Assembly (NCBI GenBank): GCA_001936135.1
Contig: CP012809.1
Location: 2,653,501-2,717,500 of the forward strand
Source: Saccharomycopsis fibuligera x Saccharomycopsis cf. fibuligera
Taxonomy: Eukaryota; Ascomycota; Saccharomycetes; Ascoideales; Saccharomycopsidaceae
Direction: 5' to 3'
Length of the DNA stretch: 64,000 bases
Within the stretch, counting starts at the first letter, position 1; each line of letters starts with the position of its first letter. The position numbers were made by a program, and so were the translations under genes. This document shows positions 30,807 through 41,621 of this stretch, piece after piece. Below the pieces are notes generated by a model. That model was not told the DNA's origin and did not search any database. It saw only the letters and a list, made by a program, of their open reading frames with translations.

Positions 30807-32073
30807 CTATATACCGCCAGCCTCACGGTACCATCTCACCCCACGGTCCATTCCAACAGTGACAATCCCGTCATTGGTTGCCAGTCCGGTGGAGGCCCTC
30901 ACTCCTTTTCTGATAAACTTTGCATCCAATATTCCCACCAAGTCGCCTTCAAGTGATCGGCCGGCGCTCTCGCTGGAAAAATCGCTAACTGAGCTGGTGA
31001 GTGTCGCTTCTCTTTCTCTGCTTTCAATGTCCCACACTCTCAACCTACCGTCAAACCCAGCTGATAAAAGCAAGTCGCCATCTTGGTTGAAATCAAGGGC
31101 AAAAATCCAACTTTCATGAGCATTGATATTTATTGTAGCAGAGGCAGAGTGCGTTGGTATAGTCAAGTTACCAATGAGTTCGCCATATTTTGTGTCGTAA
31201 AGTGAAATGTTGCCCGAGTTGCCTGAATCGTAAGCTGCTGCCAAAATATTACCGTTAGGAGAAAACCTGAGAGCTCTGATAGATGATGACAAAGTAGTTC
31301 CCGTTGACTCGTTGCTGATTGAAGGCTTATGGAAAGTGAAAACTGCTCGGCATTTGTCGACTTCTGACACAATGATGTCGCCATTATTGAAACCTGTTGC
31401 TATAAGATAATTTTCAGGAGAAACAGCTAATGACATAGCAAAGCTCGGGGATTTTGGTTCAACGAGACCAAAATAAGTAAGCTCAAATGATACGTGACCT
31501 TCTTCGCTGACAGTAGCAGCAAAGTTGTGGATTTTGGTAAACCCGTTGGCCTGTGTAGATACAAACTTATGGTCTTTATTCAATGGATCTTTCAAGAATT
31601 CAATTGCCCAGTAAACAGAATAGTTTGGATTCCCTTTCAACTGGTCCTCTTGCTCGCCACTGGTGGTTTTACTTTTGAGTTCTAGGTCTAGTTTCTTGAG
31701 TTCATTCAGTGGTTGTTCAAGTTGGTAAAACAACACTTTACCGGCAAAAGTTGTGACGGCAATCACAATTACTCTAGCAGAATTTATAGTATCCTCAAAC
31801 ACAGCAATATGGTGCAATCCGACTTTATCCACAAACACTTCCTTAACATTTTCATCTGGTGTTTGGCCTTCTTTGATGCTGTTATCCCATAATTTCAAGT
31901 AACCGTCTCCAGAGATGGTGATGGTGGCCTCTCTGACCACTGCAACGCCGTAGATGTCGGCGCTATGCGACTGGCCCTTTGTAGCGGTTGTGATGTATTG
32001 TCTTCCCTAAAAAGAGGTTAGCAATTGCAACAATAAAAAAAAAATATTTTAATTCATCAATTTTGCATACCAT
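30807..32073 (-). CDS. SKI8: Ski complex WD40 protein Ski8, with one intron
   Basis: WD-repeat subunit of the cytoplasmic Ski complex that feeds mRNA to the exosome; in meiosis Ski8 also helps Spo11. The long exon (30807-32006) reads WD repeats such as SGDGYLKLWDNS, VAVSPENYLIATGFNNGDII, ALRFSPNGNILAAAYDSGN, ALDFNQDGDLLLSAGFDGRL and RVWDIESRERE, and ends VRWYREAGG as in Ski8. The open frame upstream lacks an ATG. The N-terminus is recovered by a 64-bp intron (32007-32070) placed directly after the start codon at 32073-32071. Joined, the protein begins MGRQYITTATKGQSHSADIY, aligning with the yeast Ski8 start, and is about 400 residues (yeast: 397). It is divergent from EDE1 over a 547-bp shared promoter. 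Confidence 0.94.
32007..32070 (-). other. SKI8: SKI8 intron, immediately after the ATG
   Basis: On the minus strand: ATG, then donor GTATGC, a branch-site-like GCTAAC (32017-32022 on the plus strand as GTTAGC), a pyrimidine-rich tail and acceptor TTTTTAG. The first exon contributes only the initiator codon. Removing the intron restores the conserved Ski8 N-terminus in frame. Confidence 0.88.
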
Positions 32074-32620
32074 AGTAACTGTCTGGCGATGCCCGTCGTG
32101 TGTGGTTGTCTGTCTCTATAGCGCCTGTTCCTCTGGTGCTTTTGGCACTTACGAAGGAGCAAATTAATGCTTCAAAAGCAGAATCTCAGCGAAAAACAAG
32201 TGCAGTGCAGTGGCGATGTACCATGACAGTGGGGCCTGGGGGCAGTTATCAGCCAAAGCTACAAGTTTGCAAGAGAAGTTTGCAGCCAAAAAAAAAAAAA
32301 TAATAATAATAATAATAATAATAAATAATGAATAAATAATAAATAAATAATAAAAACAAAAGATAAGGAAAGGCTCAAACATTACACTTGTCATTACAAT
32401 TACCAGTATAATAGTTATATGTCCTTCTTTGCCCATCATAGAGAGCCATCCTGGCTCACTGGGGCCGTGTTAGGAGCGCAGGAACAGAATCGCGGCAAAA
32501 ACTCTCTCGGCAAAGAAGAGACAAAATTCCTGTAATTCCACGTTCACAATTAACCGTTTACAACTCGAATCAGAATCAGAATTGATATCAACATAAAAAA
32601 GGCAGAGTACTACAGCAACC
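32074..32620. other. Divergent promoter, SKI8 / EDE1
   Basis: 547 bp between divergent starts. It contains an A-run followed by a TAA trinucleotide repeat (32288-32353). No gene seen. Confidence 0.65.
32288..32353. repeat. Poly-A / (TAA)n microsatellite
   Basis: A 12-13 A run leads into seven or more perfect TAA units, then imperfect TAAA/TAA repeats. Confidence 0.9.
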
Positions 32621-35600
32621 ATGTCGAGTAGTAAGTGATGCAATTGAAACACTTGTAAAGCCGACTTTGCAGCATCATGTCTTTCCAATGTGTTGAGGAA
32701 TAGCGCAATGATTCTTGCCTCTGGCACTGAGGACAGCAAATTACCCCTATAATGTCAAATAATCACTTTACTAACCCACTCCATTTTAGACTCAACTGGA
32801 GCTCTTCCGAGCTCTTTTCAGCCTCTTACGCCAGAGGAAAAAAAACTCTACTCAAAAATATTTAAATCATTGGATCCAGATAGGCTCGGCTTGGTAACCG
32901 GTGAAGTTGCTGGCTTGACCTTCGAGAAGAGCGGTTTGGATTCGCAAACTCTATATCAGATCTGGGAGCTCGCCGATTCGCAAAACAATGGGTTTCTCAG
33001 ACAATTGGACTTCATTAGAGCAATGAGATTGATTGGTCATGTTCAAAGCGGTAAAGCTTTATCTCCTACCCTTGCTGATACTCCGGCTCCTCATCCTACT
33101 TTTAAAGGATTACACTTTAGCTTATCGCCATCTTCAACTGGACAAACTGCCGGAAGTGGCGGTGGCCAGGTTAAAAGTACACCAATACAACCTCAATTTT
33201 CCAACTCTTCCATTAACAATACTCAACTCCCTCCGATATCTGCAAATGAAATTTCAAAATTTATTCAGCTTTTCAATAGACACGTTCCTGCATCTCTGTC
33301 TTTTATTGGCGGCATTGAAGCAAGAGAAATCTTTTTGAAGGCCAAATTGCCAGAAACTATCTTGGGTCTTATTTGGAACTTGGCCGATAAAGGTGGTAAA
33401 GGTAGCTTGACAAAAGATGAATTTTGTTTAGCAATGTTCCTCATCCAATCTCTTTTAAAAGGTACTTTAAAACAAGTCCCTTCTTCCATACCAGATGCTA
33501 TTTGGTCTCAAATCAGCCAGATTTTGATCTCAATAAATTACGGTAACAGTGCTCAAGTTTCTTCATTGCCACAACAATCTACTGGTAATTTATTGGGCCT
33601 TACATCTGATCCAACTCCCAGAAAAAGTTCAATTCCTCCACCACCACCAGAACCAAGAGCTCAACAGTTTGCTCAGCTGCCTGTCGCTTCTTCTTCTTCT
33701 CCTCTTCAGCCACAACATTCGGCTTCTCAACGCCCATCAATTAGCCGCTCTCAGTGGACCGTTACATCTCAACAAAAACAGCAATTTGATCAAATTTTTA
33801 ACTCGTTGGATAAAGAAGGTAAGGGTGCTTTAGGGCCTGGCGAAGTTGCACCCTTCTTGCTTTCTTCAAAATTATCTCAAGAAGATTTGGCCTTAGTATG
33901 GGACCTTTCTGATGTAAACAACACTGGTGAATTCACAAAAGTTGAATTTGCAATCAGTATGTTTTTGGTCCAAAAGAAGTTGAGAGGTGAAACTTTGCCC
34001 TCTGTGGTTCCTGTAGAATTGTTGGAAAGCTTGAAAAATGGTAGCAACAGTGTTGCTTCCCCTAACCCACCTACGCTACCAGCTAAGATTCCTGAACAAC
34101 ATACTGCTACTGCGGGTCCGTCTTCTTCTGGTATACCAGCTGCTGTCCCTCCCCAACAAACTCAATCGTCTCTCAATGACTTAGTTGACATCTTTGGCAC
34201 TGCCTCTTCTCAACAAAACACTGGGTCATCGCCGGTGAATAAAAATATTGAGCCTTCTACAGTGGCACCTCAACGCTCAAACTCTCTTCATGTCAACAGT
34301 ACCGGAAATTCCCTTACTTCGCATGACTCTCTTTCAAGATCAGTTACAGGAGCAAGAAAATTTAAGCCTACTTCTAGTTTTGGACAAAAAATCATTCAAG
34401 AGCAAATTGAAAAAGAACAGAAAAAATCTTCATTGCTACAGTTGGATGAGAATAAAGAAGAAGAGGAAGATAGCGGTGACGATAGTGATATCAGCTATTC
34501 TTATAAACCAAATCGTTCAAATGAAGGACATAGTGCTGCTGTGCCACCGCCAATCCCAACTTCTTCTAAGCCTAACTACGATGCTTTGAGAGATTTAAAC
34601 ACTGGTTCGCCTCAACCGCAATATCATGCCCAATCATCAATTCCGCCACCTCCTGCTGCTGCTCGCTCTTCTTTTATCAGCAATTCTTCTAGAGAAATTC
34701 AACCACAACCACAACAGCAGCAACAGCAACAGCAGCAACCACAACAACACCAATCACCTTCTGACTCTGCTGAGTTGGCACAATTGAACAACGACTTCAA
34801 TAATGTCAACAACCAAATCACAGCAGAACATGTTGCTGTTGGAAATATAGGTTCTCAAATCAAATCCGTTGAATCACAAGTCACAGAATTGAAAGAGAAA
34901 ATTGCAAATGCTAAGAAGCAGTTAGCAGCAGTTCAAGAAGCCAAAATTACATACGAAAGCAGATTAACTCAAGTTCGAGCATTGTTAGAAGAAGAAACTG
35001 AGCAATATGAATCCATTAAGAAATCAGTGGTTGAATCTCAACAGGAAAACGAAAGTCTTAGACAAAAATCATCATTGTTGGAAGCTGAATATAACAATCA
35101 TCAATCCGAGTATCAGTCGTACCAAGCTCAGTTGACAGAAAAACAAAATGAAAATTCTGTTTACAGAGAAAGATTAGGTACATTGACCGGTCAAAACAAT
35201 GACTTGGTAAAGCAGTTGGAAAGTATTCAAAAAGCCTTACAAGAACAAAAAGCGTTCAATAATGTTCAAGAGCGCCAAATTGAGGTTTTAAAGACGAAAA
35301 ACGTTTCATTAACTGGTGACATTCAAGGTGTTCAAAAAGAATTTGATGAGGCAAAATCAGTGGGTTCTCAAAAGACGAGAGACCTTGAAACTGCTAAAGC
35401 AGCATCTCAAACTACTAGTGCACCACAAGCACAAGAAAAATCTGTCAACAATGAGGCCGAAGTACCAGCGCCAACTAGCAGAAACGTTACTGATGAGGAT
35501 GCAAACAAACCAGTATCTTCGGTTATTGGCACTTCTACCGATGTCGCTGCCGGAGCAGCTGCTGCTGTCGGAGGTGCTATTGGTACTGGGTTGCATAAAC

Positions 35601-37462
35601 TTGCCGGTGATGATAACGATTCTGGTAGATCAACTCCAGTCAAGAGAAATAATCCTTTTCTTGCTGGATTTTCTGGCGCTTCTAATCAGAATAATGGTAA
35701 TAGTAAAAGCAGCACTGAAGAACTCAGTAACAATTTTAACAGAGAATTCCACTCTGAAAGTCGTCAATTTACAGATGCTGGATTCCCATCAAGCAACGAA
35801 GACAATGAAGTTAGAACCCCATCTTCCAATACTCATGAAAGTGGCGATGACATTAATGATGTTGATGCCTTCAACAATTTTACTGAATTCCCATCTCAAG
35901 CTGATTTTGAGAGTCGCTTCAATGATGAACATTTGAAGTCGCCTACTAACACCGAAAAGGCAACTACAATAACTACAAAGGGTACTCCTGACACCTCTCC
36001 ACCGGCTTCTGATTTCCAATTTGGTATGCCAAATACTGCATTGCAATTGCCTCCGTATGGTATCACTAGGCCAGAGTCATTGACTTCATCGGTTCAAAAT
36101 AATGCACCGTTGTCAATTCGTGGAGATATTGATGATTCTGCTCCTGACTCTCCAGCAAGAACTATAGATGAACCAGTCAGACCTCCAGATTCTTCTAATG
36201 TTTTTGGCAATGATAGTCACCAGGGTGAACAAGTCCCAACATCGTCATTGGCAGCTGACGCTTCCCATGCTCTTTATCCAATCTCTGGAAACACTGATTC
36301 TACACAAGATAATAACGAAGACTGGTTTGATGATCACAGTGCTGCACCCAAGAGCACAAGTGAAGAAACCGCACATGAAGAAGATCTGCTTCCGAGAGTG
36401 CAAGACTTGAACATCCGTACTAACTCCATCACATCAGTAAACTCAGATGAATTCACTGATGCTCGTGAAGATCTCATATCTCCAACGGCGGCCACATTAG
36501 CAGAAAAATCCAACAAGAACAATGCCACTATCACCAATGTCATCAACAATGGTAGCAAACAGAACTTTGATACTTTTGACGCTGCATTTGACGACTTATC
36601 ACCTGCTAGTCATGAAAATGGTGATGTGCATGATTTTACTGATAGCAGTAATGGGAACTATAGTGCACCAGAAGCACATAGTAGTAACTCGCCATTTGGA
36701 TTAGACAACAAGTCAGTATCAACATTACTTGCCAACAAAGGTTTGCAACCTGCACACTCTGTGGAACCTGATAGCACTACTGGTACTACTGGAGCTGTTG
36801 GCGGTGCTGCCGCTACTGCTGCTGGTGTTGCTACTGGAGCTGTTACTGCTGCTGCTGCTGGTGTTGCGTCTGTCGCTGGTACTGCTGCTGCTGCTTTTTC
36901 CGGTGACTCAAATGGCGACAAAAAGGAATCAAAGGATAAGCAAATTGACGATTTTGATGCTGCTTTCGATGACTTTACGCCGGTTAACGAGACTCCCAAG
37001 AAAAGTAACTATGCTGGTGAATCAGAATTAGATACAATTAGGAAGTCTCATGACTTTGATGATTTTGATGCTGCGTTCGATGATTTGAGTCCAGCTGTAA
37101 ATGATACTAAAGTTGATGACGAGTTTGAAAACACAGGTTTTACTGGCCAGGATTTTACTACAAGCGAAGCCAAATCTGGTGTTACTAAGGGGGACCACCA
37201 ACAGCAACCTCACGATGATTTTGATTCTGCTTTTGATCAATTGAGTCCAGCAGAACAAGTTAAGAGTGATGGGCTTGATGATTTTGATTATGATTTTGAT
37301 AATCTTACTGCATTGCCAGATAAATCAGATTCTAAGTTTGATGACGAGTTTGATGACTTTGACTCTCATTTTCCTGATTTGAGTCAGCAAAAAAAGTCTG
37401 GCAATGGGCAAGCCTCAACAAAAAATGATAACGATGAGTTTGACTCTGCTTTCAACATTTGA
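32621..37462 (+). CDS. EDE1: Endocytic scaffold Ede1 (Eps15 homolog), with one intron
   Basis: Early-arriving scaffold of clathrin-mediated endocytosis at the plasma membrane. Exon 1 is 32621-32630 (ATG plus seven bases) and exon 2 is 32790-37462, giving about 1560 residues starting MSSNSTGALPSSFQPLTPEE. Without the intron the first EH domain would lack its beginning (LYSKIFKSLDPDRLGLVTGE). Three EH domains lie at about 15-105, 185-270 and 325-415 with EF-hand-like loops (DSQNNGFL, DKGGKGSLT, DVNNTGEFT). A Gln-rich stretch follows, then a long coiled coil (about 670-870), then acidic Ser-rich sequence. The C-terminal part has repeated FDxxFDxLSP-like motifs (about 36568-37462). I do not see the C-terminal UBA domain of S. 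cerevisiae Ede1. Ala-rich segments occur near 35540 and 36780-36900. Confidence 0.94.
32631..32789 (+). other. EDE1: EDE1 intron
   Basis: 159 bp with donor GTAAGT, perfect branch site TACTAAC at 32769-32775 and acceptor TTTTAG ending at 32789, 14 bases downstream of the branch site. It splits codon 4 (A|AC) and restores the reading frame of the first EH domain. Confidence 0.92.
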
Positions 37463-37822
37463 TTATGTTTACATAAAAAAAAAAGTTATGTTCTCTGGGA
37501 AAAGAAAAAAAAAAGTAAAAAATGAAAAGTGCAAAAGCACTGACAAAGCCTATTTTGTGCACTTGATTTAAATTTGTCTGATTTATTTGATTTCGTTTAA
37601 TTGTTTTACATATATATGCGTCTAATATTGTTTCTATGATATTAGTTTCTTTTGTAGAAGCCGTTCTGTATGTAAATCATCACTGTGTAGTACCTTGCGG
37701 GTTCTGGTTCCCAATTTCAAAATCACGATACCGTGTCGCGCGGATGTCATGTGAATTATTTTTTAAAAAAATTAACTCTTATTTGTTTAGCCCCTATGAC
37801 GTTCTTGCAAGCTCCGGCTGCA

Positions 37823-37847
37823 TTTTCTTTTCTTTTCTTTTCTTTTC
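37823..37847. repeat. (TTTTC)5 microsatellite
   Basis: Five perfect TTTTC units. Confidence 0.9.
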
Positions 37848-38040
37848 ATGATTTATGAGACAAAAATGGAGTTAGTTTTTTAAAAAGAGTATAAATTATA
37901 ATTATTGTCTCCGACTTAGGTTTCACATATCAGTACAACACCACTTCTTTGGTGCAGACACCTAAATTAAATTGATTAGTGTTGGTATCCAAAGAGCTCC
38001 TTTGGTGGATACCTTCCTATCAATATTCATTGAAGGAGTA

Positions 38041-38068
38041 ATGAGTTGACTCATATGAGTTGACTCAT
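38041..38068. promoter_or_regulatory. Two tandem Gcn4/AP-1-type TGACTCA sites
   Basis: The 14-mer ATGAGTTGACTCAT occurs twice in direct contact. Each contains TGACTCA, the consensus for Gcn4-type bZIP factors, and is itself nearly palindromic (ATGAGT-TGACTCAT). The pair lies about 330 bp upstream of the F-box/LRR start. Control of that gene by Gcn4 or another bZIP factor is inferred. Confidence 0.55.
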
Positions 38069-38396
38069 TAAATATGTATATATGTATATATATATTTATA
38101 TATAACTACGGTGTATCTCAGTCCGAGAAAACCCCCTCCCCTGCATCCACATGCGATGACCTGTGCATAGGTTGCGAGCACTTGTGGCAATGCATATACT
38201 ATGCATACACTCAGTATATAACCACAGCACTTCCTTTTTCCTTTTGGTCTTGCTAAAGGCGATGATCTGGTTTTTACCTTCGCTTCTGGGCGGCTATCTT
38301 TTCTCTTAACACCTGTTTCTATCTCTTTTACTTCTTCTTCTTCCTCTCTGTTTGCTTTCGGTTGGCTGAGTATTCATCTCAACATTTTTGTTAAGA

Positions 38397-39950
38397 ATGA
38401 ACCAATCTTTTTTGCAGTTCCCAAATGAAATCCTCATAAAAGTGCTCCGGCATCTTCCTCTCGAGAATCTTTGTGAGATTGTGAAAATCGCCCCAGTACT
38501 CAAAGATTTAATTAATTACATTCTTTTTGAGAACATAGTCATCGTTATCAAAGATTCGGACAAATGGAATCCCTTTCGTATGAGGATAAATGGTTTCACC
38601 TTTACTCACGATTTCTCGGCTTCCCGAAACATTTGTCTTGTGTTTTTGAGTGATTTACACAAATTACATACTATAGATAAACGGTGGGTCAAATCTGTTA
38701 CTATAAAGTGTAACGATTATTTGAATAAACATTTAATCTCGGCAGAACATGTTGAATTACACTGCATTGGCACTTTGAGTGGGACCAGTAACTTAGATAC
38801 AATATCGGAATTTGTTTCTGCTATTCCTAACTTGCAAGTCTTTGAAAACTATTGTCCTTACATTAACTTGCCGATCAACAAGATAAGCGCTAGATGCTTT
38901 ACCATTCATGCCAAATCTCAAAATGTTGTCAAGTTTAATGAATCTGTTGCTGAACGACTTGATGTTAAGTTTTATCGACCACAGATGGAATCTGTGGATT
39001 TTACAAGATTTAATCTTCGAAATTTGAAGTCATTATCTATTGAGCATAGCATTAGACATTTCAACGGTTGTGACCTTCAGTTGCCTTTTTTGGAACTGCT
39101 ATCTTTGAGAAACAACCGCATTTCCTCATATCAGAACCTTACTTCCAAGTACTTGCCTAGTTTAGTAGAATTGGATTTATCAAACAACTATATTGACTTT
39201 TTAGTGGAACCTATTAGTTTTCCTAATCTAAAGTCGCTAGATTTGAGCGACAACAAAATTTATAGGATCAAAAATTTGCTGGAATTGCCAAGATTGGAAA
39301 CTCTCAACCTAGATAGTAACAAAATAACAATGATTGAAAATTTGGAAAGCTGCTTACATTTGCGTTGTTTACAGTTGAATAACAATAACATTGCTTCAAT
39401 AGGTGGTTTGGAACATTTGCATAATTTACAAGTACTCGATTTGTCTTACAATCAAATTGAAAATCTTAACTGGAAGTTACCGTTACCAAACAACTTGACT
39501 GAGTTGTATTTAAGAAGCAATTGTATTGATAAACTAGAGCGACTTGAAAATTGTCATTGGCTCAAAACATTAGTGTTGACAAACAATCATATTGCCAAAT
39601 TATGCAACTTGGATCATTGCGAGCGGCTTGAGTCCTTACTGCTTGACTTTAATGAACTTATTCGAATTGAAAATTTGGAGTCAATGGCAAGATTAAAACA
39701 TTTGAACCTATCAGGAAACAAAATTCACAAAATTGAGAATTTGAATCATATGGACAATTTGGTAGAATTGAACTTAAATAATAACAATATTAGAACTGTG
39801 GAAAATTTAGATAACTTGCATTGTTTGAAAACCCTATACTTATATCATAATAATTGTATCAACAAACTTGATCATACAATGAATATCGACTACTATCATA
39901 CTGGTCAAGGTAAGCGAGTTAGCGCATACACTTCTGCTCGATGCTTTTGA
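38397..39950 (+). CDS. F-box / leucine-rich-repeat protein (SDS22-like repeats)
   Basis: A 517-residue protein, probably a substrate adaptor of an SCF ubiquitin ligase. Residues about 6-50 look like an F-box (FPNEILIKVLRHLPLENLCE). From about residue 210 to the end there are a dozen or so 20-22-residue leucine-rich repeats of the SDS22 type, for example NLKSLDLSDNKIYRIKNL, LRCLQLNNNNIASIGGL and LKHLNLSGNKIHKIENL. The start is set at ATG 38397; the frame is open three codons further upstream but without an ATG. Three CTG codons (residues 234, 295, 415) lie at variable positions of the repeats, consistent with serine decoding. I do not recognise the ortholog. A GTAAGC at 39910 near the 3' end is not backed by a branch site. 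Confidence 0.85.
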   Translation: MNQSFLQFPNEILIKVLRHLPLENLCEIVKIAPVLKDLINYILFENIVIVIKDSDKWNPFRMRINGFTFTHDFSASRNICLVFLSDLHKLHTIDKRWVKSVTIKCNDYLNKHLISAEHVELHCIGTLSGTSNLDTISEFVSAIPNLQVFENYCPYINLPINKISARCFTIHAKSQNVVKFNESVAERLDVKFYRPQMESVDFTRFNLRNLKSLSIEHSIRHFNGCDLQLPFLELLSLRNNRISSYQNLTSKYLPSLVELDLSNNYIDFLVEPISFPNLKSLDLSDNKIYRIKNLLELPRLETLNLDSNKITMIENLESCLHLRCLQLNNNNIASIGGLEHLHNLQVLDLSYNQIENLNWKLPLPNNLTELYLRSNCIDKLERLENCHWLKTLVLTNNHIAKLCNLDHCERLESLLLDFNELIRIENLESMARLKHLNLSGNKIHKIENLNHMDNLVELNLNNNNIRTVENLDNLHCLKTLYLYHNNCINKLDHTMNIDYYHTGQGKRVSAYTSARCF

Positions 39951-41450
39951 AATCCGACTCATAAACTTTTTTATATTTTGGCATTTCTCGTTGCTCCTTT
40001 CCTATATGTTTCACTTTATGCTTTTTTTGTATTTGCTGGTTGTTAATTTCTGCGAAATAAATAAATATAGAAATGAACTGCAGAACTACGATCATGGTCA
40101 TTATCGAATAAATATACTCTTATGTACGCCAATTCATCTAATAGCTTCAAGTACATTGCAGTTTCAACAGACAAATTTGGTTTTATATCTTTAGACTCTC
40201 AAGGTTTGTTTATTTTTTCGGTTTTTTTTTTTCGTCTTCTCGGAAATAGTAACAAAATTGTATCAATATTTTTTATTCTTGCTCATCTCTTTTTGTGACA
40301 CACATCAAACAGGCTACAGCCGGTTGACATATATTCTATATATTGTAATCATACGCATCGATCACGGAAAATGTTGCTTGTCTTTGCGTTATCTGTATTG
40401 TCGGTGAATGCACCCCAGTGCATATACATCACCACGCTCTGAAGAACATTGGGTAGAGTTGTGAAAGAATTTTTCAGTTTTTATCAAATATGAGTAAACA
40501 GAGAAATCAATATAATATGATGAGAATAAGATTTACAAGCAAACGCCAATAAAAGAATAATAAAAACAAAAAAAATCAAAAATCACCTGCTTCTTATTCA
40601 GTACAGCTCAACTACGGATATTTTCACCGCAATAATGGCTTCTCCTCTAACAATTTATCAGTTCAATTTCAACTTTAACCTCTCCCTCAAGCAACAATCG
40701 GTGAGGATTAGAATTTTGGCTGTAAAAAAGATATTGCATCAAATTTTGATTACTGTTGAAGTTGGATGGACAGCGAGACTTTGTTATCATTTAGATCTAA
40801 TTGTTTGCATATTCTCCAAAGATTTGCTTTGGGATGAGGGGCTTTTGCGGCTGTTGTTGGTGCTTTTCAAATAACGAATGTGTTTTGCACTTTGATGTTT
40901 GTCAATACTTCCCATTATGGATGGAATGTAAATTGGAATAAAAACCAAATTTTTAAAAGAAAAGCATTTTAATAGCCTAATATTGTATCTTTTTCTGAAG
41001 GATTATTGATCTACTTGTTCCATATCACGAGTAACATAAACCAAACTTAGGGTAAACACAGGGTCCATTCAAATTTTACGAGATCACAGACACACACCTA
41101 TTTTGCATTTGGAACTCGAAGAAAAGCTGTACATATGCAGCCCAGCTAAGCTCTAAACCATTGCAAAAGATTTTTCTTTTATATTTTCAGGGAGCAAACT
41201 TTACCGATAGTGCAAAACAGACATATTAGAGTTCAAGCAGCCCCTTTCTCTCAAACTTGAAAAGAAAATTTAAATGATCCGCAAGTATGTTAAAGATATA
41301 AAATAAAATATAGAGTTGCATTATATCAAATGCATATGAAATCTAGCGTATAGGGACTCAAAAAGAATGCATGAAAAGTAAGAAGAAAAAACCATGAAAC
41401 CGCAATGCAAAAAAGTCTTTAAATGGGCTCTGTTAAATAAGAGTGAATTG

Positions 41451-41481
<31 letters not shown>

Positions 41482-41621
41482 TGCATCAAGAAGATAAGTC
41501 GTCGAACGTAAGCATCATAAAACCGAAAAAAAAAAAACCAAACATTAACAGAGAACTAAACAAAAAGAAAAAAATAAAAATAAAAAACCCAAAGAAAATA
41601 AAAGAAATCAAACATTAGACT
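39951..41621. other. Convergent intergenic region, 1.7 kb
   Basis: Lies between the convergent F-box/LRR and second MNN1-type genes. It holds a 27-A homopolymer (41451-41477) and A-rich flanks. An ATG-started 79-codon frame at 40635-40874 has no recognisable features, and I do not call it a gene. Confidence 0.5.
41451..41477. repeat. Poly-A tract (27 A)
   Basis: Uninterrupted run of 27 A in the intergenic region downstream of the second MNN1-type gene. Confidence 0.95.

Larger units (their letters stand above)
37463..38396. other. Intergenic, EDE1 to F-box/LRR gene
   Basis: Contains a TTTTC repeat (37823-37847), two tandem TGACTCA-bearing 14-mers (38041-38068) and an AT-dinucleotide-like tract to about 38105. 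No gene seen. Confidence 0.65.

Noticed and set aside
39910-39950. Possible splice donor GTAAGC near the 3' end of the F-box/LRR gene
   Set aside because: No branch site of the TACTAAC/GCTAAC type with an acceptor is evident downstream, and the frame closes normally at 39950.
40635-40874. 79-codon ATG-started frame between the F-box/LRR and MNN1-type genes
   Set aside because: No recognisable domain, signal or context; this length is common by chance in AT-rich intergenic DNA.
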